This document shows, piece by piece, positions 18,576 to 26,950 of a stretch of DNA of 64,000 nt. The notes under the pieces are model-generated. The model worked only from the letters and a program-made list of their open reading frames with translations. It searched no databases and was not told where the DNA came from. Source of the DNA: Hyphomonadaceae bacterium (GTDB lineage: Bacteria > Pseudomonadota > Alphaproteobacteria > Caulobacterales > Aquidulcibacteraceae); NCBI GenBank assembly GCA_019753105.1, contig JAIELJ010000006.1:124001-188000 (forward strand), read 5' to 3'. Both the position numbers and the translations under genes were made by a program. Numbering within the stretch: position 1 is the first letter of the stretch; the number at the start of each line of letters is the position of its first letter.

Positions 18576-19489
18576 GCCGTCTTTGCGCGGCGCAGAGTAT
18601 CCCATGAGAAGAACACCAAGCCCACCCAGATCAACATGAAACTGACGCCACGCAACAGCGTGAAAGGCTCGCCGTATGCGATCCCGGTAGCGAATTGCAG
18701 CGTCGGCGCGAGGAACTGCAGCAAGCCGAGTGTCGTGAACGACACGCGGCGCGCGCCGAACGCAAAGGCAACAAGCGGAATCGCCGTCACCGGGCCTGCG
18801 AGCACCATCAGGGCGGTCGCGGAAAAATCGCTGCCGAACGCCAGCGGCGCTTCACCCGCGGCCCAGATCAACAGGCCGATCGCCACCGGCGCCAAGGCCA
18901 AGCTCTCGATCAACAAACCCACCGCGGCGGGCACCGGCGCTCTCTTGCGGATGACCGCGTACGCCGACCACGTCGCGCACAAAGCCAGCGCCATCCACGG
19001 CGGCGCGCCGAGTGCAACGCCTTGGACGATCACGCCGACAAGCGCGAGTGAGAGAGCGATGATCTGCGCCGTCGAGATCTTCTCACGGAAGAAAAGCACG
19101 CCGACCGCAACGCTCACGAGCGGCGCCAGAAAGTAAGCCAACGAAGACTCGATCACGCGCGCGTTGAGCACGAGATAGACGTAGATGCCCCAGTTCATGA
19201 AAATGAACAGCGCCGAGGCCGTCAGCGTTGCGAGCATACGCGGGCGCAAGGCCGTAGCGATGTCGCGCCAGCCGATTTTGACGCCGCTCATCACAAACAC
19301 GGCGATGAGCGCCGAGGGGGCCGCCCAGATAATCCGCTGCGACAGCACCTCGCGCACGTCGAACGCTGCGAGCAGCTTCAAATAGAGGGGCATGAATCCC
19401 CACAATACGTATGCCGAAGCGGCAGCGAGGAAACCTATGCGGCGCTCCTCTTCCGACGGACTTGTCGATATGGGCGCAGCTTCGCTCAT
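18572..19489 (-). CDS. rarD: EamA-family transporter RarD
   Basis: The 305-residue protein has ten membrane segments arranged as two EamA repeats. The RarD signature is visible in GFLAAASAYVLWGFMPLYLKLL, EVLSQRIIWAAP and NWGIYVYLVLNARVIESSLAYF. RarD proteins are inner-membrane drug/metabolite transporters of uncertain substrate. The gene is coupled by 4-nt overlaps to the acetyltransferase upstream and the phosphatase downstream. Confidence 0.9.
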   Translation of the reverse strand: MSEAAPISTSPSEEERRIGFLAAASAYVLWGFMPLYLKLLAAFDVREVLSQRIIWAAPSALIAVFVMSGVKIGWRDIATALRPRMLATLTASALFIFMNWGIYVYLVLNARVIESSLAYFLAPLVSVAVGVLFFREKISTAQIIALSLALVGVIVQGVALGAPPWMALALCATWSAYAVIRKRAPVPAAVGLLIESLALAPVAIGLLIWAAGEAPLAFGSDFSATALMVLAGPVTAIPLVAFAFGARRVSFTTLGLLQFLAPTLQFATGIAYGEPFTLLRGVSFMLIWVGLVFFSWDTLRRAKTA

Positions 19490-19917
19490 GACGCCGGCGC
19501 GCCGTAAGGGTTGGCGCTTCGGATGTGCATGAGCCGATGCGGCTCCTCGATCGACGTAAAGCCCAGCGGCGCATAGACGCCGTGCGCGTCTTTCGTGCCG
19601 AGCAGCCAGCGGCGCAGACCGTGTAGTTCAGGATGCGACTGCAACGCCCGCACCAGCGCGCGGGCGATGCCCTGCCCCTGATGTTGGGGGAGAACAACAA
19701 CATCGCACAACCAAGCGAACGTCGCGCGATCACTGACGACGCGGGCAAAGCCGATCAATGCGCCTTGCTCATCGCGCGCTACGGCGCAGATCGAGTGATT
19801 GATCGCGCGCTCCACGGTTTCGCGCGGGATGCCGGGTGACCAATAGGCCTCGCGCAACACGGCGTGAATAATGTCGATATCCGCCGGCGACGGCTGTTCG
19901 ATCGCGATGTGCGGCAT
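19486..19917 (-). CDS. GNAT family N-acetyltransferase
   Basis: I chose the ATG at 19917 because it has a GAGGGA site just upstream and starts the fold cleanly (MPHIAIEQPS). The acetyl-CoA-binding motif A is VVLPQHQGQGIARALVRAL, followed by YAPLGFTSIEEP near the end. Similar small GNATs are annotated as YhbS- or ArgA-like acetyltransferases, but the substrate is unknown. First gene of the acetyltransferase-rarD-phosphatase operon. Confidence 0.85.
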   Translation of the reverse strand: MPHIAIEQPSPADIDIIHAVLREAYWSPGIPRETVERAINHSICAVARDEQGALIGFARVVSDRATFAWLCDVVVLPQHQGQGIARALVRALQSHPELHGLRRWLLGTKDAHGVYAPLGFTSIEEPHRLMHIRSANPYGAPAS

Positions 19918-20017
19918 GCATCCCTCATCCGCTACATAATGAGCGGAGCGCGCGCCCGCCACGGTTCAGCGTGGAAAGCGCGTACACTTATTGTAACAGC
20001 AGATGTCAGCCGCCTAT

Positions 20018-20449
20018 TCAGTGGCGCTGTTGCACGGCCAAGCGATAGGCCTCGAACGCGTCGATATAGCGATCGACGGCAGCCTTCTCAGTCGGCGTCA
20101 ACGCGCGCGCCTTGCCGTCGCCGAAGATCACGCGCGTTTCTTGCGGACCAGCCATGATGAGCACCGGGCCGATCTCATCGTCGACGCGCAAATGCGCCGA
20201 TGCAAAGGCCTCGTGTGCGGCTTCAGGCGCACGCGACCAGAATGTGTCGATCGAGTCCGTGCAATTGTTGAAAAACTGCCAGCGCACCGTGAACTCGCGC
20301 TCTTCGCGTGAGAGCGGCTCGGTCTTGCCATCGGTGCGATGCCATTGCGGCACGCTGATCTGAAGTTCGCGGCCTTTCGCGGACGCGGTGAGCTGCTCAA
20401 GACTGCGTGCCGCGCGTTCCTTCACAGCATGGATCATTGGGGTTGGCAT
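20018..20449 (-). CDS. conserved hypothetical protein (143 aa)
   Basis: The gene begins 2 nt after the asd stop and is therefore probably co-transcribed with asd. The predicted product, MPTPMIHAVKERAARSLEQ at the N terminus, is soluble and helical at both ends with a central FNNCTDSIDTFWSRAPEAAHEAF stretch. There is no signal peptide or known motif. A longer frame upstream is antisense to asd and is not believed. Confidence 0.6.
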   Translation of the reverse strand: MPTPMIHAVKERAARSLEQLTASAKGRELQISVPQWHRTDGKTEPLSREEREFTVRWQFFNNCTDSIDTFWSRAPEAAHEAFASAHLRVDDEIGPVLIMAGPQETRVIFGDGKARALTPTEKAAVDRYIDAFEAYRLAVQQRH

Positions 20450-20451
20450 TG

Positions 20452-21483
20452 TCAGGCAGCCCGCAATCTCTTGAACAAACCCTTGTTGAGCATGAGCTCG
20501 GCGATCTGCACGGCGTTGAGCGCAGCACCCTTGCGTAGGTTGTCGCTGACGCACCAGAGCGAAAGCCCGTTCTCCACCGTGGAGTCGGTGCGAACGCGGC
20601 TCACGAACGTGGCGAACTCGCCGACGGCTTCCACCGGCGTGATGTAGCCCTCGTCCTCGCGCCGATCGATCAACATGATGCCCGGCGCTTCGCGCAGAAT
20701 TTCTTGCGCTTCTTCGGCACTGATCGGATTCTCGAACTCGATGTTCACGGCTTCCGAGTGGCCGACGAACACTGGCACACGCACGCAAGTGGCCGTGAGC
20801 TTGATCGAGGTGTCCAAGATCTTCTTGGTCTCGACCATCATCTTCCACTCTTCCTTCGTGTAGCCATCCTCCATGAACACATCGATGTGCGGGATGACGT
20901 TGAAGGCGATCTGCTTGGTGAAATGCTCTTTGACCATCTCGTCGTTGACGTAGAGCTTCTTGGTTTGATTGAAGAGCTCATCCATCGCGTCTTTGCCGGC
21001 GCCGGAGACGGACTGATACGTCGCGACCACCACGCGCTTGATCTTGGCGTGATCATGCAGCGGCTTTAGCGCGACGACGAGTTGTGCGGTGGAGCAATTC
21101 GGGTTGGCGATGATGTTGAGCTTGTCATAGCCGTGCACCGCGTCCGGATTTACTTCCGGCACCACGAGCGGCACGCGCGGGTCCATGCGCCAAGCGCTCG
21201 AATTATCGATGACGACAGCGCCGGTCGCGCCGATCTTGGGCGCCCATTCCTTCGCGACTTCGCTGCCCGCGCTCATCAGCACAAGGTCGATGCCGGTGAA
21301 ATCGAACGTCTCGATGTCTTTGATCTTCAGCGTCTTCTCGCCGTAGCTCACTTCGACGCCAACTGAACGGCGCGACGCGAGGGCGATCACCTCGTCGGCC
21401 GGAAACAGGCGCTCTTCGAGAATTGTGAGAATCTCTCGGCCCACGGCCCCCGTGGCGCCGACGACAGCTACGCGCAAACCCAT
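20452..21483 (-). CDS. asd: aspartate-semialdehyde dehydrogenase
   Basis: The 343-residue protein has the NADP-binding start VAVVGATGAVGREIL, the catalytic cysteine in ANPNCSTAQLV, and the catalytic histidine region VFVGHSEAVNIEFE. It makes aspartate semialdehyde from aspartyl phosphate for lysine, methionine, threonine and diaminopimelate synthesis in the cytoplasm. The length is normal for the Gram-negative enzyme. Confidence 0.97.
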   Translation of the reverse strand: MGLRVAVVGATGAVGREILTILEERLFPADEVIALASRRSVGVEVSYGEKTLKIKDIETFDFTGIDLVLMSAGSEVAKEWAPKIGATGAVVIDNSSAWRMDPRVPLVVPEVNPDAVHGYDKLNIIANPNCSTAQLVVALKPLHDHAKIKRVVVATYQSVSGAGKDAMDELFNQTKKLYVNDEMVKEHFTKQIAFNVIPHIDVFMEDGYTKEEWKMMVETKKILDTSIKLTATCVRVPVFVGHSEAVNIEFENPISAEEAQEILREAPGIMLIDRREDEGYITPVEAVGEFATFVSRVRTDSTVENGLSLWCVSDNLRKGAALNAVQIAELMLNKGLFKRLRAA

Positions 21484-21621
21484 AAAACTTGCTCCCGCGG
21501 CCGCAAACGGCGCGCCGCATCCAGCTAACTAGGCAGAATCCCCGGTTTTTCCAAGGCGAATGGAGAGACAAGTGTCGCCACACGGCGGTAAAATGGCAGC
21601 GCGATTGCGGGGGATCAGCGC

Positions 21622-22113
21622 ATGGCCGACGGAGTCACGTTCGAAGTCTATAAGCTTCTGGTCGAGGACGTACGCGAGGCGCGACGCGCGCGACGCGAAC
21701 TGTCCAATATCTTTCTGACGCTCAACCTTGCCGGGATTGGCGCTCTGGGGCTCATCGCCCAGGAGAACGGCGATCTCGATCCGGCCCTGTTCGCTCTGCT
21801 TACACTGGCGCTCGCGACGACGTGTGCGATCTGGCAAACCAGCATGGCTTACTACACCCGCGTGTTGAAGGCGAAGTACGAGGTCATCGGCCGCTACGAA
21901 GACGAGATCGGCCATGCGCCATTACGCGATGAGTACAATGCCATGGGCCGCTTGAAAGCCATGCGCTCATTCACACTGGAGCGGATCATGCCGCTTCTGT
22001 TCGTTTTCGCGTACGTCGTCTTCTTCATCGTGCAGACGATTGGCGTGGCTGAACTGCTGACCAACATGCAGACTTGGTTCGGCAACGTGCTCAGCCAGCT
22101 TGGCGCCGGCTGA
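21622..22113 (+). CDS. small membrane protein of unknown function (163 aa)
   Basis: An N-terminal charged helix (EVYKLLVEDVREARRARRELS) is followed by two spans (about 29-45 and 53-72), a cytoplasmic helical loop with YTRVLKAKYEVIGRYEDEIG, and a further hydrophobic segment (about 122-142). The ATG at 21622 has a GGGGGA upstream. The two-helix pattern resembles octameric RipA-like membrane proteins, but I am not sure of the family. It lies alone between asd and an acetyltransferase. Confidence 0.7.
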   Translation: MADGVTFEVYKLLVEDVREARRARRELSNIFLTLNLAGIGALGLIAQENGDLDPALFALLTLALATTCAIWQTSMAYYTRVLKAKYEVIGRYEDEIGHAPLRDEYNAMGRLKAMRSFTLERIMPLLFVFAYVVFFIVQTIGVAELLTNMQTWFGNVLSQLGAG

Positions 22114-22128
22114 GCACGCGCCTCACAC

Positions 22129-22692
22129 CTAGTGCAGCACCGCGCTGGCGCGCTCGCTGATCGCGCTACGCAAGTCCGGTGCGAACGTCATCCGTTTGCA
22201 CGGCACGCTTTCGCCGCGCGCCAGCGAGAAAAGCCTTGGCGTTTCGCCCGTATAGGCAAAGCCGCCCTTCTCCAGAACGCGACCCGACGCCGGGTTATCG
22301 ACGAAGTGGCCAGCCTGCAGATCGCCGAGCGTGTGCGCTTTTGCCGTGAAGCTGCGCAAGGCTTCGGTGGCGAAGCCGTTGCCCCAGAACGGACGGCCGA
22401 ACCAATAGCCGATCTCAAACACGCCATCCTGCTTCTGGTGCACGCCCATGCAGCCGATCATGCCTTCGCCAGGAAGGTCGATCGCATAGACGAACTCGCG
22501 CGCCAGCGGCTCTCTGGCCTTGAGAGTCATGATCCAGCCTTCGGCTGCGGTTTCGAGATACGGAAGCGGCGTCATCGCGAGATTGCGGCCGACGCCCGGA
22601 TCGCCGCAGAAGCGGGCAATGCGCTGCGCATCGCTCATGCGCACGGGGCGTAGTGTCAGTCGCTTCGTCTTGATCTCATTCACGTCACGCAT
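22129..22692 (-). CDS. RimJ/RimL-type GNAT acetyltransferase
   Basis: The 187-residue protein begins with the ITTKRLTLRPVRMSDA-like start typical of ribosomal-protein-type GNATs, here as IKTKRLTLRPVRMSDAQRI. It continues with IGYWFGRPFWGNGFATEALRSF (acetyl-CoA loop) and NPASGRVLEKGGFAYTGE. The substrate is unknown. Its position next to the rpmA-rplU operon is suggestive but not proof of a ribosomal target. Confidence 0.85.
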   Translation of the reverse strand: MRDVNEIKTKRLTLRPVRMSDAQRIARFCGDPGVGRNLAMTPLPYLETAAEGWIMTLKAREPLAREFVYAIDLPGEGMIGCMGVHQKQDGVFEIGYWFGRPFWGNGFATEALRSFTAKAHTLGDLQAGHFVDNPASGRVLEKGGFAYTGETPRLFSLARGESVPCKRMTFAPDLRSAISERASAVLH

Positions 22693-22730
22693 CGCGAGCT
22701 CCTCAGGTTGGCTCGAGTGGTGCGTGGGGC

Positions 22731-22763
22731 AAAGAAAATGGGGCGCCTTGATCCGGGCGCCCC
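22731..22763 (-). terminator. probable intrinsic terminator of rplU-rpmA
   Basis: Read on the minus strand, a perfect 8-bp stem (GGGGCGCC / GGCGCCCC, 22763-22756 with 22747-22740) is followed by ATTTTCTTT, the usual U-rich tail. It lies 62 nt beyond the rpmA stop. Confidence 0.75.
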
Positions 22764-22779
22764 ACGCAAACTTTGGGAA

Positions 22780-22806
22780 CCGGATCGCCCTTTTCAGGCG
22801 ATCCGG
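22780..22806. other. perfect 10-bp hairpin downstream of rpmA
   Basis: CCGGATCGCC and GGCGATCCGG pair around a 7-nt loop. There is no T-tract, so this may protect the 3' end or act together with the terminator further on. Confidence 0.6.
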
Positions 22807-22824
22807 GAAACTTTCCGGTATCGC

Positions 22825-23094
22825 CTACTCGGCTGCTACCTGTGCCGGGAGAATTGACACATAGGTGCGGCCGTCTCGTTTAGTCGCGAACGCGACTTTG
22901 CCGTGACAAAGGGCAAAGAGCGTATGATCGCGGCCAAGGCCGACGTTTGAACCCGGATGGAATTTGGTGCCGCGCTGGCGCACGAGGATCTCGCCGCCAC
23001 TGACGGCTTGGCCGCCAAAACGCTTCACGCCAAGGCGCTGACCCGGCGAGTCGCGACCGTTGCGAGAGCTACCGCCTGCTTTTTTGTGAGCCAT
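22825..23094 (-). CDS. rpmA: 50S ribosomal protein L27
   Basis: The 89-residue protein has the L27 signature [22 protein letters not shown] and continues through [20 protein letters not shown]. The N-terminal tail of L27 reaches the peptidyl-transferase centre; no cleavable extension is present here. It follows rplU by 9 nt in the usual order. Confidence 0.98.
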   Translation of the reverse strand: MAHKKAGGSSRNGRDSPGQRLGVKRFGGQAVSGGEILVRQRGTKFHPGSNVGLGRDHTLFALCHGKVAFATKRDGRTYVSILPAQVAAE

Positions 23095-23103
23095 GACGCC
23101 CTC

Positions 23104-23427
23104 TTATTCCTTGTCGGACTTACCGCCGATGGCGGTGATCTTGATGTGGCTTTCGGCCTGACGATGACCGATCTTGCGGCGATAAGTGTTGCGGCGGCGC
23201 TTCTTGAACACCGTGACCTTGTCGCCCTTCTTGGTTTCAACCAGCGTGCCCGTGACAGTGACGCCGTTCAGATCCTTACCGAGCTTCAGGGTCTTGCCGT
23301 CGCCAGTCATCAGGACGTTGTCGAACGTGACCTTCGCGCCGGCGTCGCCCGCCAGCTTCTCGACGACGATCACGTCGTCCTTGGCCACCCGGTATTGCTT
23401 ACCGCCCGTCTTGATTACCGCGAACAT
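23104..23427 (-). CDS. rplU: 50S ribosomal protein L21
   Basis: The usual start MFAVIKTGGKQYRV is at 23427; an ATG four codons upstream is less likely. The signature KRRRNTYRRKIGHRQ is present near the C terminus. The protein binds 23S rRNA with L20. The operon continues with rpmA; obgE, which often follows, is not here. Confidence 0.97.
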   Translation of the reverse strand: MFAVIKTGGKQYRVAKDDVIVVEKLAGDAGAKVTFDNVLMTGDGKTLKLGKDLNGVTVTGTLVETKKGDKVTVFKKRRRNTYRRKIGHRQAESHIKITAIGGKSDKE

Positions 23428-23486
23428 GGTTGCTTCCAAAAAACTATAGGCGCCCGGACGAGAGGCTCGCCGGGCGGGAGGGGGCG

Positions 23487-23515
23487 ATATAAGGGAAGCC
23501 CCCCGCGCCCGTCAA
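23487..23515 (-). promoter_or_regulatory. strong sigma70-type promoter for rplU-rpmA
   Basis: On the minus strand TTGACG (23515-23510) and TTATAT (23492-23487) are separated by 17 nt, very close to the housekeeping consensus. The leader to the rplU ATG is about 50 nt and contains a GC-rich inverted region. Confidence 0.75.
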
Positions 23516-24047
23516 TGCGCCTCCGGGATGTTTTCGGGGAAGGTTCAGTCCCGTTTTGGGGGCTGAGCCCGCCGCCCCGGGTCTGCCGCCCTGGCCCTAT
23601 CCGCCGGCGGGCCTTTGACGCGCGCGGCCGCGCACGATGACTGAGCGCCAAGCACGCGGAAAACCGGCTCACCACCATAGGTCTGAGAATGCATGATCTG
23701 GCGGAGAGGGAGTCCGTCAATGTCGTTCTTTAAGCACAGGAAAGACTTGATCTTTTCATGAATAAGATAGTTGGGGTAGCGTTTTTGCACGCATTTTGAA
23801 CCCTCCCGAACCGCTTGCTCAGCTGGTGGGAGGTGCCGCGCGCCTAATAGTTCCCGCCGTTCAACAATTGTTGGACGGCTTAAGGATTGGGATTGGTTGC
23901 GCCCCTTAATCAAGAAGCAGTCATTGGCCTGCAAGTGGCGCATCACAGACGTTCGCGTTCTGCGGTGCGACCGGCAAGAACTCGCCGAAACACTACGCTC
24001 GGGTCAGAGCAGAACGCGTATGCGATCAAGCCGTCGGCGTAGCTGGC
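23516..24047. other. 530-nt stretch without a convincing gene
   Basis: Open frames on both strands are short and lack family resemblance or good ribosome-binding sites. The notable content is a near-perfect 24-bp palindrome at 23856-23879. No tRNA was recognised here. Confidence 0.5.
23856..23879. promoter_or_regulatory. 24-bp palindrome, possible operator or hairpin
   Basis: The arms around the centre CAACAATTGTTG extend to GCCGT/ACGGC with one mismatched pair, which would be a G-U wobble in RNA. It has the length and symmetry of a dimeric repressor operator, but no gene start is close on either strand. Confidence 0.4.
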
Positions 24048-24632
24048 TCAACGGCCGCGGCGGCCGTCGCCGACGGGATCGCTTGGATCATTGTCGGTCA
24101 GGCCGGATTGCCCGCGGCGTCCGCCGCGGCCGTAGCCGGCGCGATCCGCGTACGCTCCGGAGTCAGTATCCGTGAAGCCTGTGCCGCCGCCGCGGCCGCG
24201 ACCTCTGCCGACGGGATCGGCGTATTCGCCGGAATCTGAGTCCGTCACGCCGGTGCGGCCGCCGCGGCCGCGGCCGGCCGGGTCGGCGTACCTGCCGCTA
24301 TCGCTATCGGTGATGCCGCTTGAACCGCGGCCGCGCCCGACGGGATCACCATAAGGGCCACTGTCATTGTCAGTGACGCCAGCTTGGCCGCCACGGCCTT
24401 GTCCGGCCGGATCCGCGTACTGACCGGAATCGGAATCCGAAAAGCCACTGCGACCGTAGCCCGCGCGATCCGCGTTAGGTCCACCGTCAGCGTCGGTGCG
24501 GCCAGTGTAATAGCCGTTGCCGCCTGTTGCGGTGGCGCAGCCAGTCAATGACGCGAGCGATCCGCCAACGACCGTGACGCCCAGTATCCGGCTCATGAAA
24601 GAGCGCCGGTTTAGCTGGCTCTTATCCAACAT
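24048..24632 (-). CDS. Tat-type lipoprotein built of tandem D-S-D-S-G repeats
   Basis: The 194-residue protein starts with a twin-arginine segment (NRRSFMSRI) and a hydrophobic stretch ending in a lipobox (SLTGC, Cys32), with an AGGAG site before the ATG. The rest is about seven degenerate repeats of 20-25 residues built on TDSDSGxYADPxGRGRGG. The repeats are rich in Asp, Ser, Gly and Arg and look disordered or calcium-binding. No known family was recognised. It is probably an exported surface or periplasmic protein. Confidence 0.75.
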   Translation of the reverse strand: MLDKSQLNRRSFMSRILGVTVVGGSLASLTGCATATGGNGYYTGRTDADGGPNADRAGYGRSGFSDSDSGQYADPAGQGRGGQAGVTDNDSGPYGDPVGRGRGSSGITDSDSGRYADPAGRGRGGRTGVTDSDSGEYADPVGRGRGRGGGTGFTDTDSGAYADRAGYGRGGRRGQSGLTDNDPSDPVGDGRRGR

Positions 24633-24843
24633 AGCGCGTCTCCTGACGCATTCTGACGACTAACCCACCTTAGTGACCATGGAACGCCGCGCAAGCCGCG
24701 CGGGAGAACACTGAGGTGGCGACGCGTTCGGCGAACCAGGTTCGCATGGCCGGAAAATGCCCACTCCCGAAGGGAAGCCATCGAGGACTTGCGCCCGGTC
24801 ACGGATGTCAAACTGCCGTTCCCGGTTTTCGGTCTGCGGAGCA

Positions 24844-24930
24844 ATGAGCCAAGCCGTAGCGCAAATTTTGCGATCGGCCTACTCGCTCAATTGCTACCGC
24901 CCTGCCCACGCGATCGGCTCACGATCGCCG
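24844..24930 (+). repeat. intergenic repeat family, copy 1
   Basis: It contains the family core CTACTCGCTCAATTGCT and the 3' block GGCTCACGATCGCCGA. The central spacer is shorter than in other copies. It lies between the divergent Tat lipoprotein and cytochrome genes. Confidence 0.75.
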
Positions 24931-24978
24931 ATACTGGACGTCAGTGACCGAGTGCCTTCGTGCCCGACAAACGCCTCT

Positions 24979-24992
24979 TTGCGCGCGATCAA
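24979..24992. promoter_or_regulatory. weak FNR/FixK-like dyad before cytochrome gene
   Basis: TTGCGCGCGATCAA fits the relaxed TTG(A/C)-N6-(T/G)CAA pattern. It lies only 14-35 nt before the possible starts, which is poor spacing for class II activation. Confidence 0.25.
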
Positions 24993-25005
24993 CACGCGGC
25001 GGCCG

Positions 25006-25383
25006 ATGCGTCGCATTCTGCAGGGCATGTCGAAAGCTATCTTGTTCAGCGTCATAATGATCATGGCACTCTCAGCGTCCGGCTGTGGCAGCATCGTGCG
25101 GACGAGAGGACTCCCTGCAGTTGACGATGGCAACGCTGTGCTAGGTCGCGCCTATGCGGAACACACTTGCGCCACTTGCCACGCAGTGGACCCCGGAGAG
25201 ATGCGCTCACCGGATCCACGAGCGCGACCCTTCGATGCGATCGCCAACACGCCAGGCATGACGCGCACAGCATTGAACGCGTGGCTCAATTCATCTCACA
25301 CAAACATGCCCGACCTTATCGTCGAGCCAGAGAATGTAGACAATCTGTACGCTTATCTCTTCACGCTAAAGCGCAGGCTTTGA
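25006..25383 (+). CDS. small c-type cytochrome lipoprotein
   Basis: The start is either the ATG at 25006 (MRRILQGMSKAIL) or the one at 25027. Both give a lipoprotein signal ending in SASGC. A single haem site CATCH follows, then a possible Met ligand in NMPDLI, and the domain ends LYAYLFTLKRR. It is a monohaem class I cytochrome, probably tethered in the periplasm. It is one of four related genes in the window (also 36673, 37761 and 46312). No partner oxidase is adjacent. Confidence 0.8.
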   Translation: MRRILQGMSKAILFSVIMIMALSASGCGSIVRTRGLPAVDDGNAVLGRAYAEHTCATCHAVDPGEMRSPDPRARPFDAIANTPGMTRTALNAWLNSSHTNMPDLIVEPENVDNLYAYLFTLKRRL

Positions 25384-25497
25384 GCCGCGAGCGTTGCGGC
25401 GCGCCTCGCTCACTGAAGACCTTGAAGCATCGGCTTGGCGCCGGATGCATTCCGCTGCACATCTTCAATGAAAATGTGTATCCAATAGAGCCCAGGC

Positions 25498-26119
25498 ATG
25501 AACCTCTATGAACGCTACGTTCTTCCGCCGCTGCTTAGCATGGCCTGTTCGTGCAATCCGGTGCCGCATGCAGCGCGACAAGATTGTGCCGCAAGCACAA
25601 GGCGTCGTGCTCGAACTGGGTTTTGGCGCTGGTCTGAACCTCCCACACTAAGATCCGCGCAAGGTGGTCAAACTTTATGCTCTAGAGCCAGCGCTAGGTA
25701 TGCTGGCGCGCGCCCGCAAAGCAGCGCGTGGCACGGCTTTCCCCATCGAAATCCTCGCTGAGAGAGCCGAGGCATTATCTCTTCCAAATGCCAGTGTAGA
25801 CACCGTGCTCGTCACCTATTCCCTATGCACGATCCCAAACGCCGTCACAGCACTTGAGGGCGCGCGGCGCGCGCTTAAGCCAAGCGGACGCCTGCTGTTT
25901 TGCGAACATGGGTTGGCGCCCGATGACGGCGTGCGCCGCTGGCAGCAACGCATCGAGCCCGTCTGGAGCATTGTCGGCGGCGGCTGCCATCTGACGCGTG
26001 ACATACCAAAGCTGATCCGCGACGGCGGATTCAGCATCGATAAGTTGGACACGATGTACCTACCCAAGTCGCCGAAATGGGCTGGCTTCAATTACTGGGG
26101 CACGGCGCAACCGTGTTGA
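25498..26119 (+). pseudogene. broken SAM-dependent methyltransferase
   Basis: The start MNLYERYVLPPLLSMAC is followed after about 22 codons by a frame change near 25560. The reading continues in the next frame as RDKIVPQAQGVVLELGFGAGLNLPH, which is the SAM-binding motif I. A TAA at 25649-25651 then stands where Tyr is expected in LPHYDP. After it the same frame runs on cleanly as KLYALEPALGML, LAERAEALSLP and AGFNYWGTAQP. Two lesions in one gene suggest real decay rather than a single sequencing error. The intact family is class I methyltransferases of unknown substrate. Confidence 0.8.
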
Positions 26120-26134
26120 TGGCCGCCCGGTAGA

Positions 26135-26230
26135 ACCAGCGCACGCGACCTGGACATAATTCGCGATGGGCTAAGTCGCTCCACTCGCGACATTGGTCAT
26201 GATGAAGCAGCTACGGCCAGCCATCGCCGA
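26135..26230 (+). repeat. intergenic repeat family, degenerate copy
   Basis: CCAGCGCACG, GGGCTAAGTCGCTCCA and CCATCGCCGAAC fall in the family order and spacing, but overall similarity is low. It lies between the methyltransferase remnant and the next minus-strand gene. Confidence 0.4.
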
Positions 26231-26256
26231 ACTGCGTCATTCCCCAGAGCTTGGGG

Positions 26257-26808
26257 TCATAGTGCCGGCACGTACCTAATCGCGTACCAGCCGAGTAGCA
26301 GGTAGCTTCCAGCGAGCGCACTGACTTGGACGCGAGGATCTCGCCAGAGCCAAGCGGCTCCAATCAAACCCAGGAACGCGATGCTCACAAGCGCTGCAGA
26401 CTGCAGCGTCGCTACGGTCAGATTGCCGAACAATCCAATCGCAATGTAGGCGAAGAAGGCCCCGAGAAAATTCCGTCGATTCTCGTCATAGAACGTCGCG
26501 AGATTTACGCGCACCGCAGTATCGCGCTCTGACGGCACCACCAACCAGCTCGTCAGATAGAGCGCCGTGGCCAACAGCAACCAGAATGCGACGTAGCCGA
26601 GAGACCAAAGCGCGGTCGTGCGCGCCTGCCACAGCGAGAACCAATAATCGACGCAACAAAAAAGAAAGATGCCCATCCAACCGATGTAGACCCAGGAAAT
26701 CCTGGCGACTTTGGACTGAATCAGCCGCGCAATTCCTGTCAACAGATGCGCGAACGCCAAGGATACAACGATGGACAACAGCACGCTTACAAATTCGAAG
26801 GTCGTCAT
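26257..26808 (-). CDS. polytopic membrane protein, paralogue of the protein at 28148
   Basis: The ATG at 26808 gives MTTFEFVSVLLSIVVSLAFAHLL. The 183-residue product has six hydrophobic spans. The first 30 residues match the protein at 28148 (FxxxSVLLSIVxxLAxxxLLTGxARLI), and the length and topology match too. The family is not recognised. The two copies flank an alpha/beta hydrolase gene. Confidence 0.7.
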   Translation of the reverse strand: MTTFEFVSVLLSIVVSLAFAHLLTGIARLIQSKVARISWVYIGWMGIFLFCCVDYWFSLWQARTTALWSLGYVAFWLLLATALYLTSWLVVPSERDTAVRVNLATFYDENRRNFLGAFFAYIAIGLFGNLTVATLQSAALVSIAFLGLIGAAWLWRDPRVQVSALAGSYLLLGWYAIRYVPAL

Positions 26809-26950
26809 TAATTGTAGCCGAGCCCCTTTCGAGCAAGGGTGCAGCGTTTGCAGCCCTCGAAACTGAGTCAACGTAGCCGACTGGCAGAATGGCTCCTAGC
26901 CGGTCATTCGCGCTCACGCGCGGCGGCTGTCTCGTTCTCGCCGGAATGCG

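Noticed and set aside
23545-23946. 133-codon minus-strand frame in the gap after rplU
   Set aside because: No ribosome-binding site, motif or membrane pattern; it runs through the 24-bp palindrome.
23516-24047. tRNA or other known RNA gene
   Set aside because: No T-arm GTTCRANNC pattern with a matching acceptor stem was found by eye here. A covariance search would be decisive.
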